Origin: Winogradskyella pacifica
GTDB lineage: Bacteria > Bacteroidota > Bacteroidia > Flavobacteriales > Flavobacteriaceae
DNA length: 64,000 bases
Assembly (NCBI RefSeq): GCF_013403915.1
Contig: NZ_JABFDI010000012.1
Coordinates: forward strand, 62,001 to 126,000
Direction of reading: 5' to 3'
Each line of letters starts with the position of its first letter. The stretch's first letter is position 1. The position numbers and the translations under genes are program-made. Shown one piece after another: positions 17,558 through 25,140 of this stretch. The notes beneath the pieces are model-generated. The model saw only the letters and a program-made list of their open reading frames with translations. It searched no databases and had not been told where the DNA came from.

Positions 17558-18427
17558 ATGGCTACATTTGACCCTCAAGACCTTACAACAGGCATTTTAC
17601 ATGGCTTTTTATTAAGTGCCGTTGCACCAAGACCTATTGCCTTTGCGAGTACAGTTGATAAAGATGGTAAACCCAATTTATCTCCTTTTAGCTTTTTTAA
17701 TGTCTTTAGTGCCAATCCGCCAATTTTGATTTTCTCTCCTGCAAGACGCGTTAGAGACAATACCACCAAACATACACTGCACAATGTAGAAGCTACAAGA
17801 GAAGTGGTTATTAATGTGGTAAATTACGATATGGTACACCAAATGTCTTTATCGAGTACTGAATATCCTGAAGGCACAAATGAATTTGAAAAAGCAGGTT
17901 TATCAATGCTACCTTCAGATATGGTAAAACCATTTAGAGTGGCAGAATCGCCTATTCAATTAGAATGTAAAGTCAATGATATTCTTTCTTTAGGTTCTGA
18001 AGGAGGCGCAGGTAATTTAGTAATCTGCGAAGTCGTAAAACTTCACATTTCGGAAGAGGTTTTAAACGCTGACCAAACTATAAACCAAGAAGCCTTAGAT
18101 TTAGTAGCAAGAGCTGGAGGAAGTTATTACAGTAGAGCTAAAAAAGGGTTTTTCGAAATCCCTAAACCCTTAGCGTCTATGGGTATTGGAGTCGATAATA
18201 TGCCAGATCACATAAAAAACAGTATGATTTTAACTGGAAATAACATTGGGATGTTAGCAAATGTTGAAACCTTGCCAAATACAGACGATGTTAATAAGTT
18301 TATTAATGACATTAGTGAGCGATATCCAGACATTAAAACGGCATCTCACAGAGAAAAACACAAGTTGGCTCAAAATTATTTGAGCTATGGAGACGTAGAA
18401 AGTGCTTGGAAGTTATTACTTTCGTAG
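17558..18427 (+). CDS. Flavin reductase family protein (FMN-binding split barrel)
   Basis: A 289-residue protein of the flavin-reductase-like FMN-binding family. The N-terminal domain shows the typical SAVAPRPIAFASTVDKDG, SPFSFFNVFSANPPI and NVVNYDMVHQMS. The C-terminal 90 residues are an extension common to Bacteroidota members. Such enzymes reduce FMN with NAD(P)H or bind flavin for an unknown oxidoreduction. It stands alone between the histidine kinase (divergent) and the DUF3127 gene, 45 bases upstream of the latter. The substrate cannot be assigned. Confidence 0.88.
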   Translation: MATFDPQDLTTGILHGFLLSAVAPRPIAFASTVDKDGKPNLSPFSFFNVFSANPPILIFSPARRVRDNTTKHTLHNVEATREVVINVVNYDMVHQMSLSSTEYPEGTNEFEKAGLSMLPSDMVKPFRVAESPIQLECKVNDILSLGSEGGAGNLVICEVVKLHISEEVLNADQTINQEALDLVARAGGSYYSRAKKGFFEIPKPLASMGIGVDNMPDHIKNSMILTGNNIGMLANVETLPNTDDVNKFINDISERYPDIKTASHREKHKLAQNYLSYGDVESAWKLLLS

Positions 18428-18472
18428 TCTGAAAATATTTAAGTATTATAATAAATTATAGATTAAGCAAAA

Positions 18473-18850
18473 ATGGAAGTACAAGGACGAATTAAGATGG
18501 TAGGTGAGACTCAAACCTTTGGCAGTAACGGATTTAGAAAAAGGGAGATTGTAGTGACTACAGAAGAGCAGTATCCACAACATATTATGGTGGAGTTTGT
18601 TCAAGACAAATGTGATTTACTTAATAGCTACCAAGCTGGTCAGCAAGTTAAAGTTAATATTAACTTAAGAGGTAGAGAATGGGTGAATCCACAAGGTGAA
18701 ACTAAATACTTTAATTCTATACAAGGATGGAGAATTGAAGCTGTGCAAGCGCAAGCTGCAAGTGGAGATATGCCTCCTGTTCCACCAACAGAAGCTTTTG
18801 AACCTGTTAGTGATTTAAACGAAGGTGATAACGATGATTTACCTTTCTAA
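18473..18850 (+). CDS. DUF3127 family OB-fold-like protein with SSB-type tail
   Basis: A 125-residue protein of the Bacteroidota DUF3127 family. The first 95 residues show a strand-rich pattern like an OB fold (QGRIKMVGETQTFG, KREIVVTTEEQ, QQVKVNINLRGREW, INxIQGWRIE-type end). A linker follows, and the C-terminus is acidic and ends NDDLPF, the same tip as the real SSB in this window (36562-37017, ENDDLPF). In SSB that tip recruits repair and replication proteins. Single-stranded nucleic-acid binding is an inference. Two hairpins follow the gene. Confidence 0.88.
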   Translation: MEVQGRIKMVGETQTFGSNGFRKREIVVTTEEQYPQHIMVEFVQDKCDLLNSYQAGQQVKVNINLRGREWVNPQGETKYFNSIQGWRIEAVQAQAASGDMPPVPPTEAFEPVSDLNEGDNDDLPF

Positions 18851-18872
18851 ATAAGGCAAATTAAACCCATAT

Positions 18873-18909
18873 AAAAAGACTTGTTTTTAATTTAAAAACA
18901 GGTCTTTTT
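18873..18909 (+). terminator. Rho-independent terminator after the DUF3127 gene
   Basis: AAAAAGACTTGTTTTTA pairs with TAAAAACAGGTCTTTTT with one G-U pair; T-rich end. A second inverted repeat with no long T-run (GTCCTGA / TCAGGAC, 18934-18955) follows. Confidence 0.8.
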
Positions 18910-19108
18910 CTGTATATATCCTTCAACAAAAAAAGTCCTGATGGTTAGTCAGGACTTAGTACTTTGGTTTTAGGTTAGACCTTCAAAAAAAAGCAATGAT
19001 GAACAAAAAATATTTGATAAAGGCCTACTCAAATATCAACAAAAATCTTTTAACATCAAAGCCAAAGCCTTAATTTTAAATACTGAAAAGCCCACTCAAT
19101 CTTAACGG

Positions 19109-19747
19109 ATGTACTTTGTAACTGATAAAATAGAATTTCCAGATGTATCTGAAGCCTCCGCAGAAGGGCTTCTTGCTGTTGGTGGTGATTTATCTCCAGA
19201 ACGCTTAATACATGCTTATTCCAATGGTATATTTCCATGGTTTCAAGATGAGGAACCTATACTTTGGTGGTCTCCAGATCCACGGTTTGTTTTGTTTCCA
19301 GAAGAATTGAAAGTCTCTAAAAGCATGAGACAAGTGCTAAAAAAAGGCAATTTTAAAGTTACGATAAACAAAGCGTTTAAAGCTGTAGTAGAAAATTGCG
19401 CTACAGCAAAACGGAACGACCAAGATGGTACTTGGATTACGGAAGGCATGGTAAATGCGTACTACAGATTACATCAACTTGGCTATGCAAAATCTATTGA
19501 AGTTTGGCAAAATGATGAATTAGTTGGCGGCTTATATGGTATTGAAATTACCGATTCTGTTTTCTGTGGCGAAAGTATGTTTGCTAAAGTGAGTAATGCA
19601 AGCAAAGTGGGTTTTATAACCTTTATTCAAAATTCCAACTATAAATTAATTGATTGTCAACTACACACTAAACATCTCGAAAGTTTAGGTGCTAAAAACA
19701 TATCGCGACCAGCGTTTCTAAATTTTATTAAACCTCATGATACCTAA
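19109..19747 (+). CDS. aat: Leucyl/phenylalanyl-tRNA-protein transferase
   Basis: A 212-residue cytoplasmic enzyme of the N-end rule pathway that adds Leu or Phe to proteins with N-terminal Arg or Lys, marking them for ClpS/ClpAP. Family motifs are VGGDLSPERLIHAYSNGIFPW, WWSPDPRFVL and GGLYGIEITDSVFCGESMF. Length is normal. Its last 20 bases overlap the convergent tag gene, so the two transcripts would be antisense at their ends. Confidence 0.97.
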   Translation: MYFVTDKIEFPDVSEASAEGLLAVGGDLSPERLIHAYSNGIFPWFQDEEPILWWSPDPRFVLFPEELKVSKSMRQVLKKGNFKVTINKAFKAVVENCATAKRNDQDGTWITEGMVNAYYRLHQLGYAKSIEVWQNDELVGGLYGIEITDSVFCGESMFAKVSNASKVGFITFIQNSNYKLIDCQLHTKHLESLGAKNISRPAFLNFIKPHDT

Positions 19748-20291
19748 AACAAGAAACTTCATGGTCATTTACCATACCTGTAGCTTGCATCTGTGCATAA
19801 ATCACAGTTGAACCTACAAACTTAAATCCACGTTTCTTTAAGTCTTTACTTATGGTATCGCTCAATGGCGTATTTGCGGGAGCCTCTTTATAGATTTTTA
19901 CCTTGTTTTTTATCGGTGTTCCATCTACAAAATTCCATATGTATTTAGAAAATGACCCAAACTCTTCCTGAATTTTCATAAAAGCCTGTGCATTGCTAAT
20001 TGTGGCATTCACTTTCAGTTTATTTCTAATGATACCAGCGTCTTGTAATAAGTCTTCAACTTTAGAAGCATCATAGTTTACAATCTTCTTATAATCGAAA
20101 TTATCGAAAGCCTTTCTGAAATTTTCACGCTTCTTTAAAACAGTGATCCAACTTAATCCCGCTTGAAATGTTTCTAAAATTAAAAATTCAAATAACCTAG
20201 CATCATCATATACAGGAACTCCCCATTCTTCATCGTGATAGGCTTCATATAACGGATCACCAACACACCAACCACATCTGTTTTTACTCAT
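19728..20291 (-). CDS. tag: DNA-3-methyladenine glycosylase I
   Basis: A 187-residue base-excision enzyme that removes 3-methyladenine. Family features include RCGWCVGDPLYEAYHDEEWG at the N-terminus (zinc Cys and start of the pocket), FQAGLSWITVLKKRENFRKAF and the C-terminal GFKFVGSTVIYAQMQATGM. The C-terminal HEVSCFRYHEV gives the remaining zinc ligands. Length is normal. It is convergent with aat, overlapping by 20 bases. Confidence 0.96.
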   Translation of the reverse strand: MSKNRCGWCVGDPLYEAYHDEEWGVPVYDDARLFEFLILETFQAGLSWITVLKKRENFRKAFDNFDYKKIVNYDASKVEDLLQDAGIIRNKLKVNATISNAQAFMKIQEEFGSFSKYIWNFVDGTPIKNKVKIYKEAPANTPLSDTISKDLKKRGFKFVGSTVIYAQMQATGMVNDHEVSCFRYHEV

Positions 20292-20504
20292 CTTGTAAGG
20301 AATTTTATTAGTAAGAATTAATTTATACGTTTTCTGTTTAGGCGAAAATTAGGAATTTTAAAATTAAATGAAAGCTTTTTCTAGTTGCATAGCATCGTTA
20401 AGGAACTCTAAAAAGAAAACATTTAAGCTTAAAAGAACAATTTTTTAGCAAATAGAAAGGGTCTAAATTAGTTCTCGACTAATGTAACAACTGTTGCATA
20501 AAAA

Positions 20505-21146
20505 ATGGCAATAGATTCTTATTTTTATCCTATGGAAACAGACACACTCACATTAAAAGATATCATCTCAGAAAGTCTAAATAAAAGTATGACTTATGCC
20601 GAGTACAGAAACTTAGTTGGCACATTAGTGGAAGAAAAATCAACAACCGGAACTGACCAATCAGACGCCTTAGTTGAATACACATACCTTAACGACAGAC
20701 GTATGAAACGTTGGGATAAAACCGCAAAAGTTTCGGACGCCGCGAATATTAAGATTGCAAATTTTGATAGAAAAATAACGTGGTTAGTTATTTCGGAAAG
20801 CTGGTGTGGAGATGCTGCGCATATTATGCCCATAATTAATAAAGTGGCTGAACTTAATAGTAATATTGACTACAAAGTGGTACTCAGAGATGAAAACGAA
20901 GCACTAATGGATCAGTTTTTAACTAATGGAGGTAAATCAATTCCAAAGTTAATTATGTTAGATACTGAAACCAATACGGTCATAGATTCATTTGGACCAC
21001 GACCTACAGTTGCGACAAATATGGTGCAAGCTTACAAAGCTGAACATGGCATGTTGACTCCAGAATTTAAAGAAGATTTACAACGTTGGTATAATAAGGA
21101 TAAAGGGCAATCTACTATTGAAGATTTGGTAAGCTTATTAAAATAA
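20505..21146 (+). CDS. Thioredoxin family protein with a single-Cys motif
   Basis: A 213-residue thioredoxin-fold protein without a signal peptide. The active-site region reads SESWCGDAAHIMP, so the first Cys of CxxC is present but the second is Ala, which would favour monothiol chemistry or binding rather than dithiol reduction. A cis-Pro motif, GGKSIPKLIML, follows. The N-terminal 80 residues are helical (TLKDIISESLNKSMTYAEYR). The start could be the ATG at 20532, nine codons later, which gives a more typical N-terminus for this type. It is followed by a shared terminator hairpin. Confidence 0.85.
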   Translation: MAIDSYFYPMETDTLTLKDIISESLNKSMTYAEYRNLVGTLVEEKSTTGTDQSDALVEYTYLNDRRMKRWDKTAKVSDAANIKIANFDRKITWLVISESWCGDAAHIMPIINKVAELNSNIDYKVVLRDENEALMDQFLTNGGKSIPKLIMLDTETNTVIDSFGPRPTVATNMVQAYKAEHGMLTPEFKEDLQRWYNKDKGQSTIEDLVSLLK

Positions 21147-21157
21147 GTAATGAATTT

Positions 21158-21187
21158 TAGTGGCTGAGCGTAATCGAAGCCACTATT
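21158..21187. terminator. Bidirectional terminator built from a dispersed repeat
   Basis: TAGTGGCT (21158-21165) pairs with AGCCACTA (21178-21185), with loop sequence GAGCGTAATCGA that resembles the dispersed GAGCGCAGTCGAAG repeat. It lies exactly between two convergent genes, with A/T runs on both sides. Confidence 0.6.
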
Positions 21188-21853
21188 TTATTTCCCTTTA
21201 AATAAAAAGGTAATCGTACCTAATTGCTCTTTCTTGTCTGACCTATCAAACTGAACTGTTTCAGCATAAGAAATCGCATGATTTATTAAGCACTGATTAG
21301 CAGAATTAGAAGCCCCATTAATATATGCATCAATAACATCGCCTGCTCCATTAACTCTAATACTCACCACTATTTTTCCACCACTTTCGCATAAATATCG
21401 TGGTGTTTTATAATGGGTTAATGTTCTACCTTTTAAAGAGTAGGTTAGCGTACTTTTTGTTTTAGCGTGCTCGTCTGCTTGTCTTTTATTCTTGAGACGT
21501 TGTTTTAACTCTTCTTGTAATTTTTTATACGATTCTGTGTCTTCAGAATTTAAAGCATAAGCATTACTATCTGCATACGATTTAGTAATGCTTGTTTCCT
21601 CTTGTACGTCTTCGCTGGCCTTAGCTTCTTCCATGGCCTTTGTGGTACGTTCAAAATCATTTGAGCTAACAGTTTTAAAGTTACGCATCATCTCTTTAAA
21701 CTCTTGGTCTTCGTTAAACGCTTTGTTTGTAGATTTTCCGTTTATAGCTTCTATATCCTGAAGGTTTTCTTTTTCGATTTCAGGTTCTGGCTCCATGAGA
21801 TAGTAGCTTTCAGAAATTAAATCTTGATGACGTTTTAACTGAATACTAAACAT
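21188..21853 (-). CDS. TonB-like energy transducer protein
   Basis: A 221-residue protein from its first ATG. The acidic Glu/Asp-rich and Lys-rich middle and the C-terminal domain (RTLTHYKTPRYLCESGGKIVV, then IRVNGAGDVIDAYINGAS) resemble Bacteroidota TonB/energy-transducer proteins, which span the periplasm to couple ExbB/D to receptors. Those need an N-terminal membrane anchor. In this frame an anchor-like helix (IITFLLAGIVVFGMF) is encoded just upstream, at about 21853-21900, but no ATG, GTG or TTG precedes it before a stop. A CTG at 21922 would give a complete protein, so the ATG start here is provisional. Confidence 0.75.
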   Translation of the reverse strand: MFSIQLKRHQDLISESYYLMEPEPEIEKENLQDIEAINGKSTNKAFNEDQEFKEMMRNFKTVSSNDFERTTKAMEEAKASEDVQEETSITKSYADSNAYALNSEDTESYKKLQEELKQRLKNKRQADEHAKTKSTLTYSLKGRTLTHYKTPRYLCESGGKIVVSIRVNGAGDVIDAYINGASNSANQCLINHAISYAETVQFDRSDKKEQLGTITFLFKGK

Positions 21854-22002
21854 ACCAAAGACTACAATTCCTGCTAGAAGAAATGTAATGATTGCGGCTT
21901 TATGTTGATCAACAAAATTCAGTATACAATAGTTTTAGTCTATTAATAGATACGAATATAATGAAGAAATAGATTAAGCACCAACCTTAAACCGGTGTTA
22001 AA

Positions 22003-22725
22003 TCAGTCTTTAGAAGGTAAATTGGCTATAAAATCTTCTGGAGTTAGTGCATCGTCAACTTTAAAATCGCCAATACGTGTACGTCGTAATGATGATAAAT
22101 GTGCACCAGAATTTAAAGCTTTCCCGAAGTCGTTCGCTAAAGATCTAATGTAAGTTCCTTTACTACACACCACTCTAAAATGTAATTCTAGGCTACTTGT
22201 ATTGAGCGCAGTCGAAGTATTAATTTGAGTGATTTCAAATTCGGTAATTTCTACTTGTCTCGATTTAATTTCAACCTCCTCACCTGCTCTTGCAAATTCG
22301 TATAATCGTTTTCCATCTTTCTTAATCGCAGAAAAAACCGGTGGAAATTGATCTATCTGACCTATAAATTGTGGAATTGCATTCTGAATTAATTCTTCTG
22401 TAATATGATCCGTCGGAAAGGTTTCATTGACTTCTGTTTCTAAATCAAACGAAGGTGTTGTTCCTCCTAAAACAAATGTCCCAGTATATTCTTTTTCTTG
22501 ACCTTGAAAAATGTTGATTTGCTTGGTCATTTTACCTGTACAAATCACCAATAAACCTGTCGCTAATGGATCTAAAGTCCCGGCATGACCTACTTTAATT
22601 TTTTTAATATCAAAAGCATGTCTAATTTCCCAGCGCAATTTATTAACCGCCTGAAAAGAGGTCCATGTTAATGGTTTGTCTATGAGTAAGACTTGTCCAC
22701 TTAAATAATCTTCTTTAGTTTTCAT
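22003..22725 (-). CDS. truB: tRNA pseudouridine(55) synthase
   Basis: A 240-residue enzyme that makes the universal pseudouridine-55 in the tRNA T loop. The catalytic Asp lies in GHAGTLDPLATGLLVIC; other family motifs are DKPLTWTSFQAV, PPVFSAIKKDGKRLYEFAR and KGTYIRSLANDFG. At about residues 169-176 the coding sequence contains, in reverse complement, the dispersed motif GAGCGCAGTCGAAG (22204-22217), translated as part of NTSTALNTS. It ends up in a surface-loop-like position without breaking the frame. It lies next to uppP with no gap. Confidence 0.96.
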   Translation of the reverse strand: MKTKEDYLSGQVLLIDKPLTWTSFQAVNKLRWEIRHAFDIKKIKVGHAGTLDPLATGLLVICTGKMTKQINIFQGQEKEYTGTFVLGGTTPSFDLETEVNETFPTDHITEELIQNAIPQFIGQIDQFPPVFSAIKKDGKRLYEFARAGEEVEIKSRQVEITEFEITQINTSTALNTSSLELHFRVVCSKGTYIRSLANDFGKALNSGAHLSSLRRTRIGDFKVDDALTPEDFIANLPSKD

Positions 22726-23517
22726 TTATACGAGAGACCAAATTATAGCAATAACACCAACAACTACACAATAGATAGCAAAATACGATAACTTACTTTT
22801 TTTCACTAAAGCAATCATCCACGTACAAGCAAATAAACCGGCAACAAAGGCGGCTATAAAACCGACGCTTAAAGCTGTTATATTCGAACTGTCATAGGTT
22901 AATTCACCTCCTAAAAGGTCTTTTGCAATCTTACCAAATATTAAAGGCACCACCATTAAAAATGAAAAACGTGCCGCTTTGGTTTTATCGTTTCCTAATA
23001 ATACTGACGTCGAGATTGTGGCACCAGAACGCGAAATTCCTGGTAGCATAGCAATAGCTTGAGAAACACCAATGATAAAGGCGTTAGAAAATGTCACCTT
23101 TTTCTGTGTATCTTTTGCTTTATCTGCTAAGAATAAGAGAATCGCTGTAACAATAAGCATGCAACCGACAAGCAGAATATTTCCGTTAAAAAGTTGTTCT
23201 AATTCTTCTTCAAAAAAGACACCAACAATAACGGCTGGCAACATGGATAAAGCGATTTTTGAAATAAATTGAAGGTCTTCATTCCATTCAAATTTTAAAA
23301 CACCTTTTATAATTTGAAGAATATCTTTTCTAAAAATAACCATCGTACTTAATGCTGTCGCAAAATGAAGTACAACCGTAAATAACAAGCTTTCTTTTGG
23401 CACAGAATTATCACCAAGAATGGCTTTCCCTATTTCTAAGTGACCACTTGAGGATACAGGCAAAAACTCAGTTAGACCTTGAATAATTCCTAATATAATT
23501 GCATCTAAAATTTCCAT
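22726..23517 (-). CDS. uppP: Undecaprenyl-diphosphate phosphatase (UppP/BacA)
   Basis: A 263-residue inner-membrane enzyme that dephosphorylates undecaprenyl pyrophosphate so the lipid carrier for peptidoglycan can be reused. Conserved catalytic regions are EFLPVSSSGHLEIG near residues 17-30 and PGISRSGATIS in the second half. Eight hydrophobic helices are apparent. Length is normal. The truB start follows immediately, so they are in one operon. Confidence 0.97.
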   Translation of the reverse strand: MEILDAIILGIIQGLTEFLPVSSSGHLEIGKAILGDNSVPKESLLFTVVLHFATALSTMVIFRKDILQIIKGVLKFEWNEDLQFISKIALSMLPAVIVGVFFEEELEQLFNGNILLVGCMLIVTAILLFLADKAKDTQKKVTFSNAFIIGVSQAIAMLPGISRSGATISTSVLLGNDKTKAARFSFLMVVPLIFGKIAKDLLGGELTYDSSNITALSVGFIAAFVAGLFACTWMIALVKKSKLSYFAIYCVVVGVIAIIWSLV

Positions 23518-23573
23518 GAGACAAAAGTATCAATTAAGAGAATGATACGTTGTAAATGTATGTAAAATATGAC

Positions 23574-23837
23574 TTATTTTTTGGCGTCCTTATTAGGGTT
23601 TAAAAGAATAGCATAAACCTGAATACCAAAACCAATTAACACAAGCGTTGGAGCTAAACGAATGCGTCTCCAATTATATATAGACTCGTCAAAAACATTA
23701 GGGTCGTCACTACCACCTCCAGACATTAATATAAAACCAATAACAATGAATGCTAAACCTATAAATAAGAATTTATAGTTTTTCTTTCCGAAGATGAATT
23801 CAGATTTAGAATCTTCCTTACGTTTTTGTTCTCCCAT
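23574..23837 (-). CDS. DUF3098 family small membrane protein
   Basis: An 87-residue protein with two transmembrane helices (YKFLFIGLAFIVIGFILMSG and RLAPTLVLIGFGIQVYAI), joined by a short GGGSDDPNVFDES loop. This matches DUF3098, which in Bacteroidota is regularly found between ftsX and uppP, as it is here. It is presumably an accessory protein of the cell-division or envelope machinery, but that is only from neighbourhood. Confidence 0.87.
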   Translation of the reverse strand: MGEQKRKEDSKSEFIFGKKNYKFLFIGLAFIVIGFILMSGGGSDDPNVFDESIYNWRRIRLAPTLVLIGFGIQVYAILLNPNKDAKK

Positions 23838-23977
23838 GGTTTTTTTGAGCTATGCTTTAATACGTTGCAAAGAAACAGATTTATTTATTAATATAACTTC
23901 GGATTAGTATTTTCCTAACACTTCAATATTATAAAGACTTATTAAATAGCCTTAATATTCAACATGAAGTCATCAAA

Positions 23978-24856
23978 TTAGTAATACAGATGATCCGTTT
24001 TCAAGTTTAAGAAACGTTGTGTAGCAATAAACGTACTAATCCAAGTAATTAAAATACCTAAAACGAATATTCCAATAAACAAACCAGCAATCAATACCGT
24101 GTTTCTTAGTAGTTCTAATTCTGGGAACGTTAGGTCTAAATAGTATAAAACAACGGCCATTCCTGCTAATGCAACTAGTGCACCAATGATTCCTAATTGC
24201 ACACTTTTCCAAACAAAAGGTCTTCGGATAAAGCTTTTTGTCGCCCCAACCATCTGCATGGTTTTTATAATAAAACGCTTAGAGTATACTGCTAAACGAA
24301 TAGAACTATTAATTAATAACACTGCAATTAAAGTAAATAAACCACTAATGATTAATACCCAAAAGGTAATCTTCTTCACATTATCATTCATCAATTCTAC
24401 TAAATCATTATCGTATCTAATTTCCTCAATAAACGCTTTGGTAGATAGATTCTCTGTAATTTCTGTCAATTGCTCTGTCGTTACAAAATCGGCTTTTAAG
24501 TGTACATCAATCGAATTCTTTAAAGGGTTATAACCCACAAAATCCATAAAATCCTCACCTGTTTCCGCTTTCATAAACTCAGCCGCTTCTTCCTTAGACA
24601 CGTAAAGCGCATCTTTGGTATAATCTGCCATCGCTAAACTCTTTTTTAGCTGATTGACTTCAACCTCTTTTGCAGTATCGTTTAAATAAATAGTCATTAC
24701 CACTTGCTCTTTAAAGTGATCGGCTACTTTTTTAGAGTTGATAACTAAAAGACCTAAACAGCCTAAAAGAAACAAAACCAAAGCGATACTTATCACTACA
24801 GAGACGTAAGACGATATAAGTTTACGTTTTTGATATTTGTCAAAAGATGATGCCAT
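23978..24856 (-). CDS. ftsX: Cell-division protein FtsX (permease-like)
   Basis: A 292-residue inner-membrane protein with an N-terminal helix (VVISIALVLFLLGCLGLLVI), a periplasmic domain of about 120 residues and three more C-terminal helices, the standard FtsX layout. The motif MQMVGATKSFIRRPF before the last two helices is typical. With FtsE it transmits ATP hydrolysis to peptidoglycan hydrolases at the septum; ftsE is not in this window. It heads a minus-strand group ftsX, DUF3098, uppP, truB. Confidence 0.93.
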   Translation of the reverse strand: MASSFDKYQKRKLISSYVSVVISIALVLFLLGCLGLLVINSKKVADHFKEQVVMTIYLNDTAKEVEVNQLKKSLAMADYTKDALYVSKEEAAEFMKAETGEDFMDFVGYNPLKNSIDVHLKADFVTTEQLTEITENLSTKAFIEEIRYDNDLVELMNDNVKKITFWVLIISGLFTLIAVLLINSSIRLAVYSKRFIIKTMQMVGATKSFIRRPFVWKSVQLGIIGALVALAGMAVVLYYLDLTFPELELLRNTVLIAGLFIGIFVLGILITWISTFIATQRFLNLKTDHLYY

Positions 24857-25058
24857 GAATGAATGCAGATTTATGCTGTAAAAATAATAAAGAATTTGCT
24901 TTCTTACTATTTAATGTTTGGAATAACTACAAGTGAAACTGTTGATTTTTTAAACGCAATAATTTCAAGTTATAAATAGTCTTTAAGTATTACAACGTTT
25001 CGTTTTTAATTGTGTTGTAATAGCTTTAAATTTGTCCTTTAAATTAAAGAAAAATTCG

Positions 25059-25130
25059 GGCAAAGGCGCTAAGTCACAAAGAAAATTTTTATAAAGATAT
25101 GCTTTGAGATTCTGCGCCTTTGCGTGAAAA
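25059..25130. repeat. TTTGCGCC-type dispersed inverted repeat before leuS
   Basis: GGGCAAAGGCGCTAAG at 25058-25073 and CTGCGCCTTTGCGTG at 25112-25126 are opposed copies of the motif also seen at 8262-8440. It reaches to within 12 bases of the leuS start and could fold in its leader. Confidence 0.6.
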
Positions 25131-25140
25131 GACAATTAAT

